In this document: positions 38,278 to 47,652 of the stretch, in pieces
Numbering within the stretch: the first letter of the stretch is position 1
Layout of the letters: each line of letters starts with the position of its first letter
Assembly: GCA_037903355.1 (NCBI GenBank)
Contig: JBAJFE010000004.1
Coordinates: 496,001-560,000 of the forward strand
From: Trichuris trichiura
Lineage: Eukaryota; Nematoda; Enoplea; Trichinellida; Trichuridae
Reading direction: 5' to 3'
Length of the DNA: 64,000 nucleotides
Notes under the pieces: model-generated
The model's database searches: none
The model's input: only the letters and a program-made list of their open reading frames with translations
Told to the model about the DNA's origin: nothing
Made by a program: the position numbers and the translations under genes

Positions 38278-38785
38278 CACTTTTGATAAATAATATGGTT
38301 AAGTAAAAACAATAACATACTTGTTTTATTTCGGTGTTAAAAAGCATAACTGGAATGCTTAGGGTTTGTTCTTTTAAATACTTTCTGTAAGGCGTTATCG
38401 GCTGTACTATAACTATTCAAGACCACCGAAAAATGCAGAATGTCATGACGTCATTACAGCACTAGTTCGCCCACTTTATGTTCTGTCACTATGCCAAATC
38501 ATCATGCAGATTAGTGCAGTTTCCTTTCTCGTTTTTTAAAGCTACATAATCGTAAGCCATAGACTTTTCATTGGCATTTCGGCTACCATCTTTTGGACCT
38601 CGCTTGACTCCTTCATCAAAAGATCACCGTTCTGAAACTTTTGCTGTCGTTTTTTAGCACGCAATTTATTAATGTAGTTGTTGTAGCTTTCGGTTAATCA
38701 TTGCGAGCAGCGCGCGTCAAAAATGTACTAATAAAATATGAGAAAACTTTATTACGGATCGGTTCCCGTTTATGTATATAAAAGA

Positions 38786-38824
38786 GACTCCGGAGCTTTC
38801 GGGTCATTCGAGACCCGTCATCAG
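38786..38824 (-). ncRNA. Hammerhead-ribozyme-like core, left arm of element 2
   Basis: Minus strand: CTGATGA, stem CGGGTC/GACCCG closed by a short loop, AAAG, palindromic CTCCGGAG, then GTC at the cleavage position. It is in the same sense as the Penelope ORF and lies at its 3' end. The stem II pairing is perfect, better than in the right arm. Confidence 0.5.
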
Positions 38825-39323
38825 CGGTCTAAAGTTGTAAATATGATTTTTGGCAGCGAATGCCATCTATCGTTTCCGAGGATTTTGAAGCGGGCATTTT
38901 TAAAGTTTTCCGTTGGTAGGTTTTCGTATTTGAGTCTGTCAGCGCAATTCTTTTTCTTGCTCCGTATGGCTTCTATGTTGTGTCTTCGTTGGTTGTTTCG
39001 AACATTCTTCTTTGTTGTTGAATCGCTGTTTTTTCATATTTCATTCGTTTTTCTTTTTCTTTCTTTCTTCTTTTTCCTTTTTCTTTTTCTTTCTTTGTTT
39101 CATATATATTTCAATTTGATCCATTTCTATTTGTTCTAATTATTTGTTTTCTCTTCTTTCCCGGTTTTTGTATTTCATCCGTTGAGTGAGCAACAATTAT
39201 ACGCGTCACAATATTTGTCCAAATTCCACTTATGTCCACTCCTTGATCGCGGTTGTAGGTCGTATTGTGTCTAATGTATATGGCTTCTTTAATTCTTCTT
39301 AGCCGTAGATTGTTTTCATAACA

Positions 39324-39602
39324 TTAAACTTTTGGGTGGAGTGGTTGGGTACATTGCGTCGCATGCTCCATTACGGCAGAGGCTTGTTTGGCTTTTTCCA
39401 TTGTAATTTTTGGGTTTACGATTGGTCTGCCTCGCTGTGTGGTTAGATTGGTACCACTGTTGAGTATGGCTTTCGCGTTATTGTAACTTGTGACTTTCTT
39501 TATGTGTTCGTTAAATCTATGCTCCAGGGTGTTTCCCGTTTCACCAATATAAATCCCTGAGCAAGAACATTCAACCGCGTATATTAAACCTGTCTTTGTG
39601 TT
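39324..39602 (-). pseudogene. GIY-YIG endonuclease domain of Penelope-like element (remnant)
   Basis: An open frame of about 92 codons ending in TAA, without its own ATG. It contains GLIYAVECSCSGIYIGETG, the GIY-YIG-type core of Penelope endonucleases with the CxC seen in that family, followed by R.NEH and a C-terminal AVMEHA helix. It lies downstream of, and out of frame with, the reverse transcriptase remnant, so the protein is no longer made intact. Confidence 0.75.
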
Positions 39603-39938
39603 TGCAGGGGATTTTAGTTTTGTCTGTGCGAAGAATTGCCCTGAGGTTGGGCGAACTTTTGAAAAAGACTCTGAAGCCTAATCTTTTTCCTAATTGGACA
39701 ATCTTTTCGCCTAAACCTGCCACTAAGGAATAACCAGACAAGCGTCGTGCGGAGTGTTTTGCTCTGGATACTCACGTGCGCGAAGCTTGTGGTTGAACAC
39801 TTGGTTGATAAAGGATTTAGGATAACCGTTTTTGTAGAAGATTTTTCTAATGTAGTTAATTTCTGGCTAGAGATATTCGGGACTGCATAAATAGAATGCT
39901 CTGTCTATCATTCCGGAGAGGATACTACGCATTACTGA

Positions 39939-40343
39939 TCATGGGTGATGTGATGAAAAATTGAGGTACTGATCTGTGTGCGTGGGTTTTCTATGCACTC
40001 TGGTTTTAAGGCCCTCGCTTGAGCGAATAATTAAGGCGTCTAGAAAGGGTAAGGTTTTGTTATCTTCTTTTCCCATTGTGAAGACTATTTGGTTAGGACG
40101 GACGTTGTTGAGGAATTGTAAAAATTGTTCTTCTTTTCCAGCTTTTATAATGACAAAGATGTCGTCTACGTATCTCTTAAAAAGGCGTGGAGCTATGTGT
40201 CTGTCTATAGTTCTGAACATTTGTCTTTCAAAGTTTTCCATAAAAATTTCTGCTAATACAGGGGATAGGGGGCTTCCCATAGGTACTCCGTTAGATTGTT
40301 TATAGAACTTGTTATCAAAAGTGAAGTAATTGCCTTCTTGCAT
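39939..40343 (-). pseudogene. Reverse transcriptase fragment of Penelope-like element
   Basis: A 134-residue fragment covers the central palm: GVPMGSPLSPVLAEIFM, the catalytic YVDDIFVII box, and NKTLPFLDALI. Fingers and N-terminal parts are absent because the element is truncated by the right inverted arm. The region between this and the endonuclease still shows traces such as NGYPKSFINQVFNHKLRA in another frame, which proves frame-disrupting mutations. Confidence 0.85.
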
Positions 40344-40451
40344 GCAAAACGAAACCAGTTTGACAATGTGAAAGGAATTTAATTTAGTTCTGCTCCTCGG
40401 AAACTATAGATGGCATTCGCTGCCAAAAATCATATTTACAACTTTAGACCG

Positions 40452-40490
40452 CTGATGACGGGTCTCGAATGATCCGAAAGCTCCGGAGTC
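40452..40490 (+). ncRNA. Hammerhead-ribozyme-like core, right arm of element 2
   Basis: Plus strand: CTGATGA, stem II GGGT/ATCC with a G-T wobble, GAAAG, CTCCGGAG, GTC. It is the mirror copy of the left-arm core, so it is antisense to the Penelope ORF. It has one substitution that weakens stem II. Confidence 0.45.
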
Positions 40491-40793
40491 TCTTATATTT
40501 ATAAACGGGAACCGATCCGTAATAAAGTTTTCTCATTATGAAAATATATGGTCCCGTACCAAGACACCACGTTTTCAAAATAAAATATGGTAGAAATTTC
40601 CTCCGCAATTCATGCACGTTGTATTACGAGGTGCTCTGCTAAAAGCAATTGTGCTAATATGGTATGAGTTTTGAAAATGTAACTTCTTGGTACGGGACCG
40701 TATAGTTTCATGTTGAGTTTCTTTTACGGAAATCTGTCCCGTTGATAATATTTTTTTTAATTATCAACGGGACAGATTTCCGTAAAAGAAACT

Positions 40794-40916
40794 TGTAGCG
40801 GACCTACACCTACGCACAATATATATCCGTACTGTATCCTTCACCTGCGCACTATATGTATCCTTACGGTATCCTTGCTTCCCCGCTAGGTGTTCAGAAT
40901 TGGCATGTACTCGACA
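40794..40916 (+). repeat. 5' LTR (123 bp)
   Basis: TG...CA ends; identical to 43343-43465. It is very short for a Ty3-type LTR. The annotated gag ATG at 40890 lies inside the LTR, so the true start may be further down. Confidence 0.92.
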
Positions 40917-41639
40917 ACTGGTGACCCGTTAGAAGAGAGAAGCACGGAGCTCTCTCCAATCGGACATACCCACCTGGCAGCCGCCGTCGCTGTCAAGCTA
41001 CCCACCTTTTGGGCCCACTCTGCGAGACTATGGTTCGCTCAGGCGGAGGCTCAATTCGCCCTTTCCAAAATTACGTCGTCCACGACCAAATTTTATTACA
41101 CAATCGCCGCCCTGACCGACACCGTCGCAGCAGAAGTCGACGATCTCTTGGAACCACACGGTGAAGCTCCATATGAACATCTTAAGTTCAAGTTACTCGA
41201 GAGATTCATGCCGTCAACGGAAGACCGTTTCCGTGCCCTCATGCAGACGATACCGTTAGGAGACCAGCGGCCCACTTGCTTGCTGCGTGAGATGCAGAGA
41301 CTAGCAACGGGCCTGGTTGACACAAACGGTCCGTTTTTCCGCCGGCTATTTTTACTTCGTTTGCCACCCACCGTTCAACTAGTTTTGAAGGCCAAGAGAA
41401 CGACAGATATTGAGGAGTTGGCTCGCGCGGCTGATGAATTGGTAACTGGTAGCGACACAGTGAATTTAGTCACTAAGGACAGACTTGCCGACCGTCCGGA
41501 TGAGCTCGAACGCTTGCAGCAAGAAGTTGACGATCTGCGCAGTCAGCTACGCGCTCTGACAGTCGCTTCCTCCAGGAGACACTCACCGAACAAGGTCCGT
41601 CCGGAAAGTCGAACGAGCAGTCCCCATGCCCAGCGCTGA
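40890..41639 (+). CDS. Gag of the Ty3-type element
   Basis: 249 codons to a TGA. It contains the capsid-like segment LPTFWAHSARLWFAQAEAQF...FYYTIAALT and a later LPPTVQLVLKAK, typical of the metazoan Mag/CsRN1-like gag family. It has a charged coiled tail (ELERLQQEVDDLRSQLRAL). The frame continues past the TGA straight into a Cys/His segment (CYFHRRFGRRARRCRSPC) that normally ends this kind of gag. So the TGA either needs readthrough or is a nonsense mutation. The ATG used here lies within the LTR; the next methionine (40911) is also in the LTR. Confidence 0.85.
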   Translation: MFRIGMYSTTGDPLEERSTELSPIGHTHLAAAVAVKLPTFWAHSARLWFAQAEAQFALSKITSSTTKFYYTIAALTDTVAAEVDDLLEPHGEAPYEHLKFKLLERFMPSTEDRFRALMQTIPLGDQRPTCLLREMQRLATGLVDTNGPFFRRLFLLRLPPTVQLVLKAKRTTDIEELARAADELVTGSDTVNLVTKDRLADRPDELERLQQEVDDLRSQLRALTVASSRRHSPNKVRPESRTSSPHAQR

Positions 41640-43325
41640 CGATCACCGCCGGCGGGCCCGGTCTGCTACTTCCACCGCCGTTTCGGTCGCCGCGCGCGAC
41701 GCTGCCGGTCACCGTGTGCCTTCACAGGTAAACGGGACACCCGCAGTCTCCTGGCGCTCTGCCATCATGAGTCGTTCGCTGATCACCGCCTTTTCCTCAT
41801 TCAGGATAAACTATCAAAGTTGCGTTTCCTCGTGGACACCGGGTCAGAAGTTAGCGCATTACCTATGGCTGCTCAAAGGTATGGTCGTCAACAAGATTTC
41901 GGCAACGTCTCCCTCCTAGCTGCAAACGGTGCTCACATTACTACTGCTGGGCGCCGCCTCATGACTCTTGATCTGGGTATCGGAAAGCCGACGACATGGT
42001 CATTTTTAGTTGCCGACATTCGCCAGCCCATACTCGGAGCTGATTTTTTTCGCCATTTTAACTTAATTGTCGACGTCAAGAGAAAGCGCTTAATAAATGC
42101 TGCCACCTATGCACTTGCAGAAGGAACACCGCTGCAAAGCGTCCAGGGAAAATATACATTCGCCCTGCGCCGGGCCAATAGCTCTCCGGAGTCGGTTCTG
42201 TCCCGTTTCCCCGCGCTCACCTCCTGTACCACGCCCAATGAAGTCGTTCGTCACTCCGTTCAACATCGCATCTTGACAAAAGGGCCGCCGCTCTTCAGCC
42301 GCCCGCGACGACTTCCACCGGAAAAATTGCGCATGGCCAAGAATGAATTCGATGTCATGCTACAACTCGGAATTATCCAACCATCTAGCAGCAGTTGGGC
42401 GTCACCGCTGCATATGGTGCCCAAGAAGCAAATCGGCGCCTGGCGGCCATGTGGTGATTATCGCCGATTGAATAATGTAACAAAGCCAGACAGGTATCCG
42501 ATTCCAAACCTCAATGATTTTGTCTGGCGACTTCACGGGAGGCGAATATTCTCGATGGTAGACCGTTTTACTCGCTGGTTGGAGGCTGTACCTATTTCCA
42601 GTGCTAACGCGGAAGTAATTGCACGAACCTTCATTTCCACGTGGATCGCCCGGTTTGGAATCCCTGCGGTGGTTACCACCGACCAAGGGCGACAGTTTCA
42701 AAGCTCACTGTGGCAAGAGTTAACGTCTCGTTTTGGAATCAAACTAGCCCCGACAGCGGCTTATCACCCGCAAACGAACGGGCTCTTAGAAAGGTACCAC
42801 CGTCAGCTAAAGGCGGCTTTGACTGCCCATGCAGAGTCTCGCCGCGCATGGGTGGATGCGCTCCCTCTGGTCTTACTCGGTCTCCGCTCAGCTGTAAAAG
42901 AAGACCTACAGCACTGTCCAGCCGAGTTAGTTTACGGGACATCCCTGCGTTTACCAGGAGTTTTCTTTACAAAAGAGACACCGCAGAATGTCGCAGAGCA
43001 TAGCGATGAGCTTAGACTTTTCTTCAGCTCTGTAGGTCCTACGCCTACGCGAGCTAAGCCATCGAAACCATGGTTTCTACCTAAAAATTTGCAGGAATGT
43101 ACACATATTTTTTTACGGCACGACGCGCCTAGGCGCCCTCTATCTCCAGCATACGATGGACCGTACAAAGTCGTCAGCCGAACTCCAAAGACACTCACCA
43201 TATTACTAAATGACAAGCTGAAGACGGTCAGTGTCGACAGAGTCAAACCGGCCTTCATCGATGCGTCATCCAGGAAGCTTAAGCCGCGAGTCTCTTTTGA
43301 CCCGCGCATTCAATTCATTCCCTGA
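41640..43325 (+). CDS. Pol of the Ty3-type element with in-frame deletion (PR, partial RT, integrase)
   Basis: Open from the codon after the gag TGA to the stop at 43323-43325. Order: Cys/His knuckle, protease (FLVDTGSEVSALP, ILGADFF), the start of RT (GIIQPSSSSWASPLHMVPKK, WRPCGDYRRLN, RYPIPNLNDF), then FSMVD runs directly into the integrase core VDRFTRWLEAVPI. The rest of RT including YxDD, RNase H and the integrase HHCC domain is absent. Integrase core motifs remain (TTDQGRQF, YHPQTNGLLERYHR), as does a C-terminal domain. The joint at about 42558-42570 keeps the frame, probably by recombination at a short match in VD codons. Expression of a functional enzyme is impossible for RT and doubtful for integrase. 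Confidence 0.88.
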   Translation, partial: RSPPAGPVCYFHRRFGRRARRCRSPCAFTGKRDTRSLLALCHHESFADHRLFLIQDKLSKLRFLVDTGSEVSALPMAAQRYGRQQDFGNVSLLAANGAHITTAGRRLMTLDLGIGKPTTWSFLVADIRQPILGADFFRHFNLIVDVKRKRLINAATYALAEGTPLQSVQGKYTFALRRANSSPESVLSRFPALTSCTTPNEVVRHSVQHRILTKGPPLFSRPRRLPPEKLRMAKNEFDVMLQLGIIQPSSSSWASPLHMVPKKQIGAWRPCGDYRRLNNVTKPDRYPIPNLNDFVWRLHGRRIFSMVDRFTRWLEAVPISSANAEVIARTFISTWIARFGIPAVVTTDQGRQFQSSLWQELTSRFGIKLAPTAAYHPQTNGLLERYHRQLKAALTAHAESRRAWVDALPLVLLGLRSAVKEDLQHCPAELVYGTSLRLPGVFFTKETPQNVAEHSDELRLFFSSVGPTPTRAKPSKPWFLPKNLQECTHIFLRHDAPRRPLSPAYDGPYKVVSRTPKTLTILLNDKLKTVSVDRVKPAFIDASSRKLKPRVSFDPRIQFIP

Positions 43326-43342
43326 ATTCTAGGGGGGAGCTG

Positions 43343-43465
43343 TGTAGCGGACCTACACCTACGCACAATATATATCCGTACTGTATCCTTCACCTGCGCA
43401 CTATATGTATCCTTACGGTATCCTTGCTTCCCCGCTAGGTGTTCAGAATTGGCATGTACTCGACA
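43343..43465 (+). repeat. 3' LTR (123 bp)
   Basis: Identical to the 5' LTR. It is preceded by the polypurine tract and followed by AACT. Confidence 0.92.
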
Positions 43466-43768
43466 AACTCAACATGAGAATATGGTATGAGTATTAAAAA
43501 CTTGAGGAAACGAGTCTTCACCTGTGAGTGTACCTGAAAACAATATGTCTTACTGTCATAACATTTAGGTAATTTTTATAAACGTTTGGATTGCGCTTCA
43601 CCCTTTATTTTTGATTGCCTGTTTAGGCGTACGGTCATTTTTTGCGAAAACTGTTTCTTTCTAAACTGCTCATTTTAGAAGTCGAGCTGCTTCTGGTCCA
43701 TTCTGGTGCATTTCAGTGTACTCGTCGTAGCAGACGCTCAGCTGTACGTTGCGTCCGCTGTTTGTGAA

Positions 43769-45531
43769 ATGGCGGATCGTCCAAGTCGGAGTAAACGCCG
43801 AAGGCCACGGATGGGCGATCCATTGGTGGCATCGGATTGCTTTGAAATTGTATATAGTTTGAATAGGTCGAAGATTCGTTTATTTTTCAACTTTTTTCAG
43901 GTTACCGCAAATTCCTTGCGTTCCCGGAAGGAACCACGTTTTGGAGTGCCAGTAAGCATACAGGTGTCTATTACTAGTTCATGTATAACATTATTCTGAA
44001 CTGAACTTCTTCAGAAAGAGGCATCACGCTTGTTAAAACCTAATCCTTTGGACTCTTCCGAGCCATCGGTTTGTCAGCATAAGCCAAATCGTAAAACAAA
44101 GGTGTCGGGATTGAAAAAAGTTGCGCAGTTTCTATCTTCTTCCATTCCTTCCCCAACTTTTGTTTTAGGCAATATTGAAAGACCGAGAAGCACTGCAGTC
44201 CGAGTCGATCCAGTCGAAGTCAAAAATTGCAGAGTAAGTTGTGCAGTTCGCATCCCGACTTTAAAAATGAACATCCCAATTTCAATAACTCGTCTGTTAG
44301 GTCACAAATAGTACTGTAGTCCTGCCGATAATCAAGTTCTTTGCTTTTTGAATACACTTACAAGAACAGCATCGATTTGTCATTTTGCGCGCCTAGGTAC
44401 TGAGAAACGCGTTCTTTTTTGTTTGCTTTTACTGTTTAGCATTCCAGCTGTCCTGCTCTGCATTTATCTAAGCCTACGTTAAAATATAGACCTTTTGTTC
44501 AGGTTTAGGCTTAGGTAATGGTAGAACAAAGTGGTGGGCAAAGTCACAATACGACAGTGGGGCGCACAACTGCATATTCGATGTTGTTTGTCTTGCTGCA
44601 CGTTTATGAATTGAACGAACCTGATTTTTATCAAGACTACTGTATTGCCTGCGTTCGAATGAAGAAAGAGGCCTATTTTTTTTGTTTTTTCAGTTTTGAT
44701 CACGCAGTGCGATGTAATTATAAGCTTTAATTAAAGAAGGACTTCCATTTGAGTAAAATCAAAATTTCTTTCTTATTTTCTTTTTTGTTTCAAGCCTTAT
44801 AGACAATAGTCCGTCGGAAGCTCTTGACAGTGCTTTGAAAAAATTGTTGAAACGTTTGAAAGAGCTTCACGACCGTGCCTACCGTAAAGGCCAGACTCAG
44901 GTGTCGTATTAAGAAAATGCTTTGCTTATTTTACATTCGTCTGTTTATGTCAGCTGGGCAAAGGGAAGCGGTTGGTCTGCGGCTTGCACGAAACGAAGAA
45001 GTACGTGGACTTGAACAAGGTAAAATTGGTGGTAATTGCCCAAGATTTGGAAGGTAAGAATCCGTTTTTGATGTTCCATCTCTTTCGTATAGCCTTCAGC
45101 TAGATTCTCTGTTTGACATTGTTGAAGCTTTATTGACTTCTTGCAAACAAAAGGCAATTCCGTACGTGTTCGCTCTTAGTCGTGTCACTCTTGGCAGAAC
45201 AGTATACAAAGGAAGACCGGTAGCCTTTGTTGCGATTTTAACGTATCATGATGCTCAGGTTCCTTAAAATACGATTTTCAAAATGAAACAAACAGTATAA
45301 CATATACAGGAATTGTACCAGCTTGTTGATGCCGAAATAGCTTCCTCAAAGAAGGCTCATGAAGAAGCGATGATTACTTGCAAGGAAAAAGGCGATAATT
45401 CAACACAGCCGCCTATGATTTCCGAAGTGATGAAAAAGGTGCAATCATTGACTGTGAAGTCAGCGATCAACTTAGTAGCTGTTATATGTTGTTTCTTATG
45501 TTTCATTGTGACGATTATTTGTTTACGGTAA
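43769..45531 (+). CDS. SECIS-binding protein 2-like (SBP2) with L7Ae RNA-binding domain
   Basis: SBP2 binds SECIS elements in selenoprotein mRNAs and recruits the Sec elongation factor. Well-supported exons: 44795-44900 (ALKKLLKRLKELHDRAYRK), 44954-45053 (GKRLVCGLHETKKYVDLNKVKLVVIAQD), 45104-45258 (IPYVFALSRVTLGRTVYKGRPVAFVAIL), 45310-45531. Together they give the SID-end helix and a complete L7Ae domain in SBP2 order. Likely 5' exons are 43769-43849 (ATG, basic), 43901-43951 and 44015-44233, all phase 0. Between 44234 and 44794 at least one more exon is needed; a segment with EPDFYQDY at about 44600-44640 fits, but the joins are uncertain. The final exon ends in a hydrophobic stretch (INLVAVICCFLCFIVTIICL). 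Alternatively a donor at 45441 could join a TAA after CCACAG (about 45582) and remove it. Confidence 0.85.
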
Positions 45532-46122
45532 AAATTGCTGTGACCAGAATGCTTAACTAAATTCGCAAGTTTTTTCCACAGTAAGGGACGCTCAAAGGTC
45601 GGTTACACAAAATTTACATAAATAACTTCCAACAAACGTAGTGAAACTGTATCGTTGGGCCAACGTCGCTTGCCTATCTTGAAAGCTATGTTGAATCAGC
45701 GTTCGGCTTAGGAGTGTACTTTACTGAAATGCTTCCCAATTACCAGAAGATACAAGAAAGATGCAAATTCAGCAAGGGCAAGATTTGGTAAGCTACTAGT
45801 GATTTTGAGGCGTTGGAACGAAATTACACTTTTAGCAAAAGAGACGCGACGCGAAGTGCAGTAATGACAAACAACAAGCGATCAACAGGGGCAGCAGGCT
45901 ATACAGATAGTACGGAGCAACTCTCCGTCGTACCGTGCTGAAATCGTGTTCTATCACCTGTAAATTGTACTGCATTCCGGTTCATCCAGCCAGGCAGTCG
46001 CTACGCCTCAACGTTAAAAGTAATGCACAGAAGGGCAAACATTTCACGAACGATTTTGTATTACTGTAGGAGAAATCAAGGATCGTTGAACGGAGACTAC
46101 AACAGATCATTGGATTCAATCG
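45532..46122. other. Spacer between convergent SBP2-like and amphiphysin genes
   Basis: 3' flanks of both genes. No coding signal was seen. Confidence 0.5.
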
Positions 46123-47652
46123 CTAGAACGGCTTTGTAAAGTTGGCAGGGAAAACACCCTTTTGACCTGTCACTTCTTTGACTCCCATTAGCCAACCGTC
46201 GTCCTAACATAGCAACCAGATGCAATGCAGAAAATCAAACACAAAAACGTTACCTGCTCATCAGGATCGTCGTACGGTACAACAAGAATAACTTCTCCCG
46301 CTTCGAAACTTAGTTCGTCCGTGTCCTCAGCAGTGTATCGATGAGTGGCTCGAACTTTGTACAAAACTCGAAGGGTCGTCAGATCAGGATACATTGGCGC
46401 TCCCTGTTCAGCCTTGTCGCCCTCGTCGGCCGATGGCATCACCCCGTTTTGAACCTGTGCGGGCGCGGGTGGCGTATTCGACGTCCTCGGGCTTTCGTCC
46501 GTGTCGCTCGAGAACGGATTGTTCTCATTCGAATTCGCTCGTGTCTCCTAAAGTTGAATTCTTATCGCTATGCCGAAAGACCGCCCAGCTTTCACCTACC
46601 TCTAAGGTCGGTTTTGTTGCTGCTGAGCTATTTCGTTCAACGTCAGCCTTGTCGCCGTCGGCCAATTTCATGTTGGCCTCTTCGTCAACTCGATTGGCAT
46701 TCTGCGCCGAGTCTTTTACTGAAAATATCGGAACAATGATTGGCGTTAAAGAAAACGAACACTTCACTGTACGATGAATTTTGGGTGTGACCACATTTTG
46801 CATTTCGGTGAGCAACTAAAAAAAAGCAACGTCCATTGAAAACGATCGTTGGCAATGCTTTCTCATTACATACTTTGACAGAATCGCAGTGGAAACTGCT
46901 TTCAGCAGTAAACAACGTCTGTAGATGATTGACCAAAAAGGAGTACCTTCTACAAAAAAAATCGTACTGTCAGTATGCCGGCGGTGCAACCACCTACCCG
47001 TCATAAAGTACCGGCAACTCCTCGGAGAGTGCGCTATTTAAGGAGCCGTATTTCTGTCTGGCCGATTCGAGATCCTGCTCAGCCTACACATACGCAAAAC
47101 TTAGCAGCGCCGTGGAAAATCATCCCCGTAACCGTACCTTCAAAAGCTTCGCGTCTTCAGGCTTTTTAGAATTGTTTTTCAGCGATTGATAGGCGTGCCT
47201 GGCGCCGTCGTAGTCGACCAACTTGCGTCCACGCTTTGCAATTTTCGCCTGCGTAACAAAATTTGAAATTTTGAATTAGGAAAGAAGGAAGAAGGAAACT
47301 AACCTTCAAATCAACAAACTGGCTACAGTAAATATTCAAAGGATTCAAAGAATGCTCGGTCAGCTTTTCAGTGTACTCATCCCAGAGCAATTCGAGGGAC
47401 TGAAATGTTTCTTAATTCTAAGGCGCCTTTTAATGGGGAGATACTCACGTGAGTAATGGCTTTTACGTGTTCGGCGCCAGTCCAGTCGTTATCGTATGTT
47501 TCTCGGACGGCATCGTAGTAGCCGCGACTTGCTTGCGTCACTGCTGAAATAGCATCAAACTAGGATGTACTAACAAGATTCGAGTAGCAGAAAGTACCTT
47601 TCAAGCATTGTATATAGTTCAACAATTCGTGCTGAAGCCGGTCAAAGTTTTT
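46123..47652 (-). CDS. Amphiphysin/BIN1-type BAR-SH3 protein, 9 exons, 5' end not found
   Basis: N-BAR proteins bend membranes in endocytosis and T-tubule formation; the SH3 domain binds dynamin or synaptojanin. Exons (minus): 47598-47652, 47449-47543, 47304-47399, 47138-47248, 46998-47083, 46874-46949, 46600-46815, 46254-46547, 46123-46203; every phase closes. [42 protein letters not shown], the highly conserved [43 protein letters not shown]. The linker is acidic and Ser-rich and has an NPF tripeptide (NENNPFSSD), a possible EH-domain ligand. The C-terminal SH3 spans the last two exons (ALYDY-like [43 protein letters not shown]). About 40-50 residues, the amphipathic helix and first BAR turn, must lie upstream of 47652. 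Confidence 0.92.

Larger units (their letters stand above)
38741..40578 (-). mobile_element. Foldback element 2: 5'-truncated Penelope-like element with inverted terminal repeats
   Basis: Inverted terminal arms of about 140 bp (38741-38881 and 40396-40536) enclose the 3' part of a Penelope-like ORF on the minus strand: reverse transcriptase remnant, linker, then GIY-YIG endonuclease. A tail after the right arm (CGGTCCCGTACC...TTTTCAA) matches element 1. An 11-bp direct repeat AATAAAATATG (38730-38740 and 40579-40589) is the apparent target duplication. Each arm carries a hammerhead-like core. A T-rich (TTTC)n-like tract lies at about 39040-39115. The coding part is frameshifted and lacks the N-terminal half, so the copy is dead. 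It lies between the EGF gene and the SBP2-like gene. Confidence 0.85.
40794..43465 (+). mobile_element. Young Ty3/gypsy LTR retrotransposon, internally deleted
   Basis: A 2672-bp element with 123-bp LTRs at 40794-40916 and 43343-43465 that I read as identical; each begins TGTAG and ends CGACA. A 4-bp duplication AACT flanks it, and removing the element restores the palindrome of foldback element 3. A primer-site-like TGGTGACCCG lies two bases after the 5' LTR, and a purine tract AGGGGGGAG lies before the 3' LTR. Gag and pol are in one frame, separated by a single TGA. Most of RT, all of RNase H and the integrase zinc domain are missing. Identical LTRs mean recent insertion, although the copy cannot encode its own RT. 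Confidence 0.92.
40670..43478 (-). mobile_element. Foldback element 3, interrupted by the Ty3 insertion
   Basis: Without the Ty3 element it is a short palindrome: arms of about 40 bp (one with AACGGGACAGATTTCCGTAA) meet at an A/T-only spacer at about 40751-40758. The tail ...CGGTCCCGTACCAAGAAG...TTTTCAA is shared with elements 1 and 2. It is flanked by a 14-bp direct repeat AATATGGTATGAGT (40656-40669 and 43479-43492). It lacks the hammerhead-like core of the other two, as if the centre had been deleted. Orientation is given by its tail, which lies at the left. Confidence 0.75.

Noticed and set aside
39040..39115. Possible promoter-like or coding pyrimidine tract
   Set aside because: It is low-complexity T/C sequence inside the dead Penelope element. 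No function is inferred.
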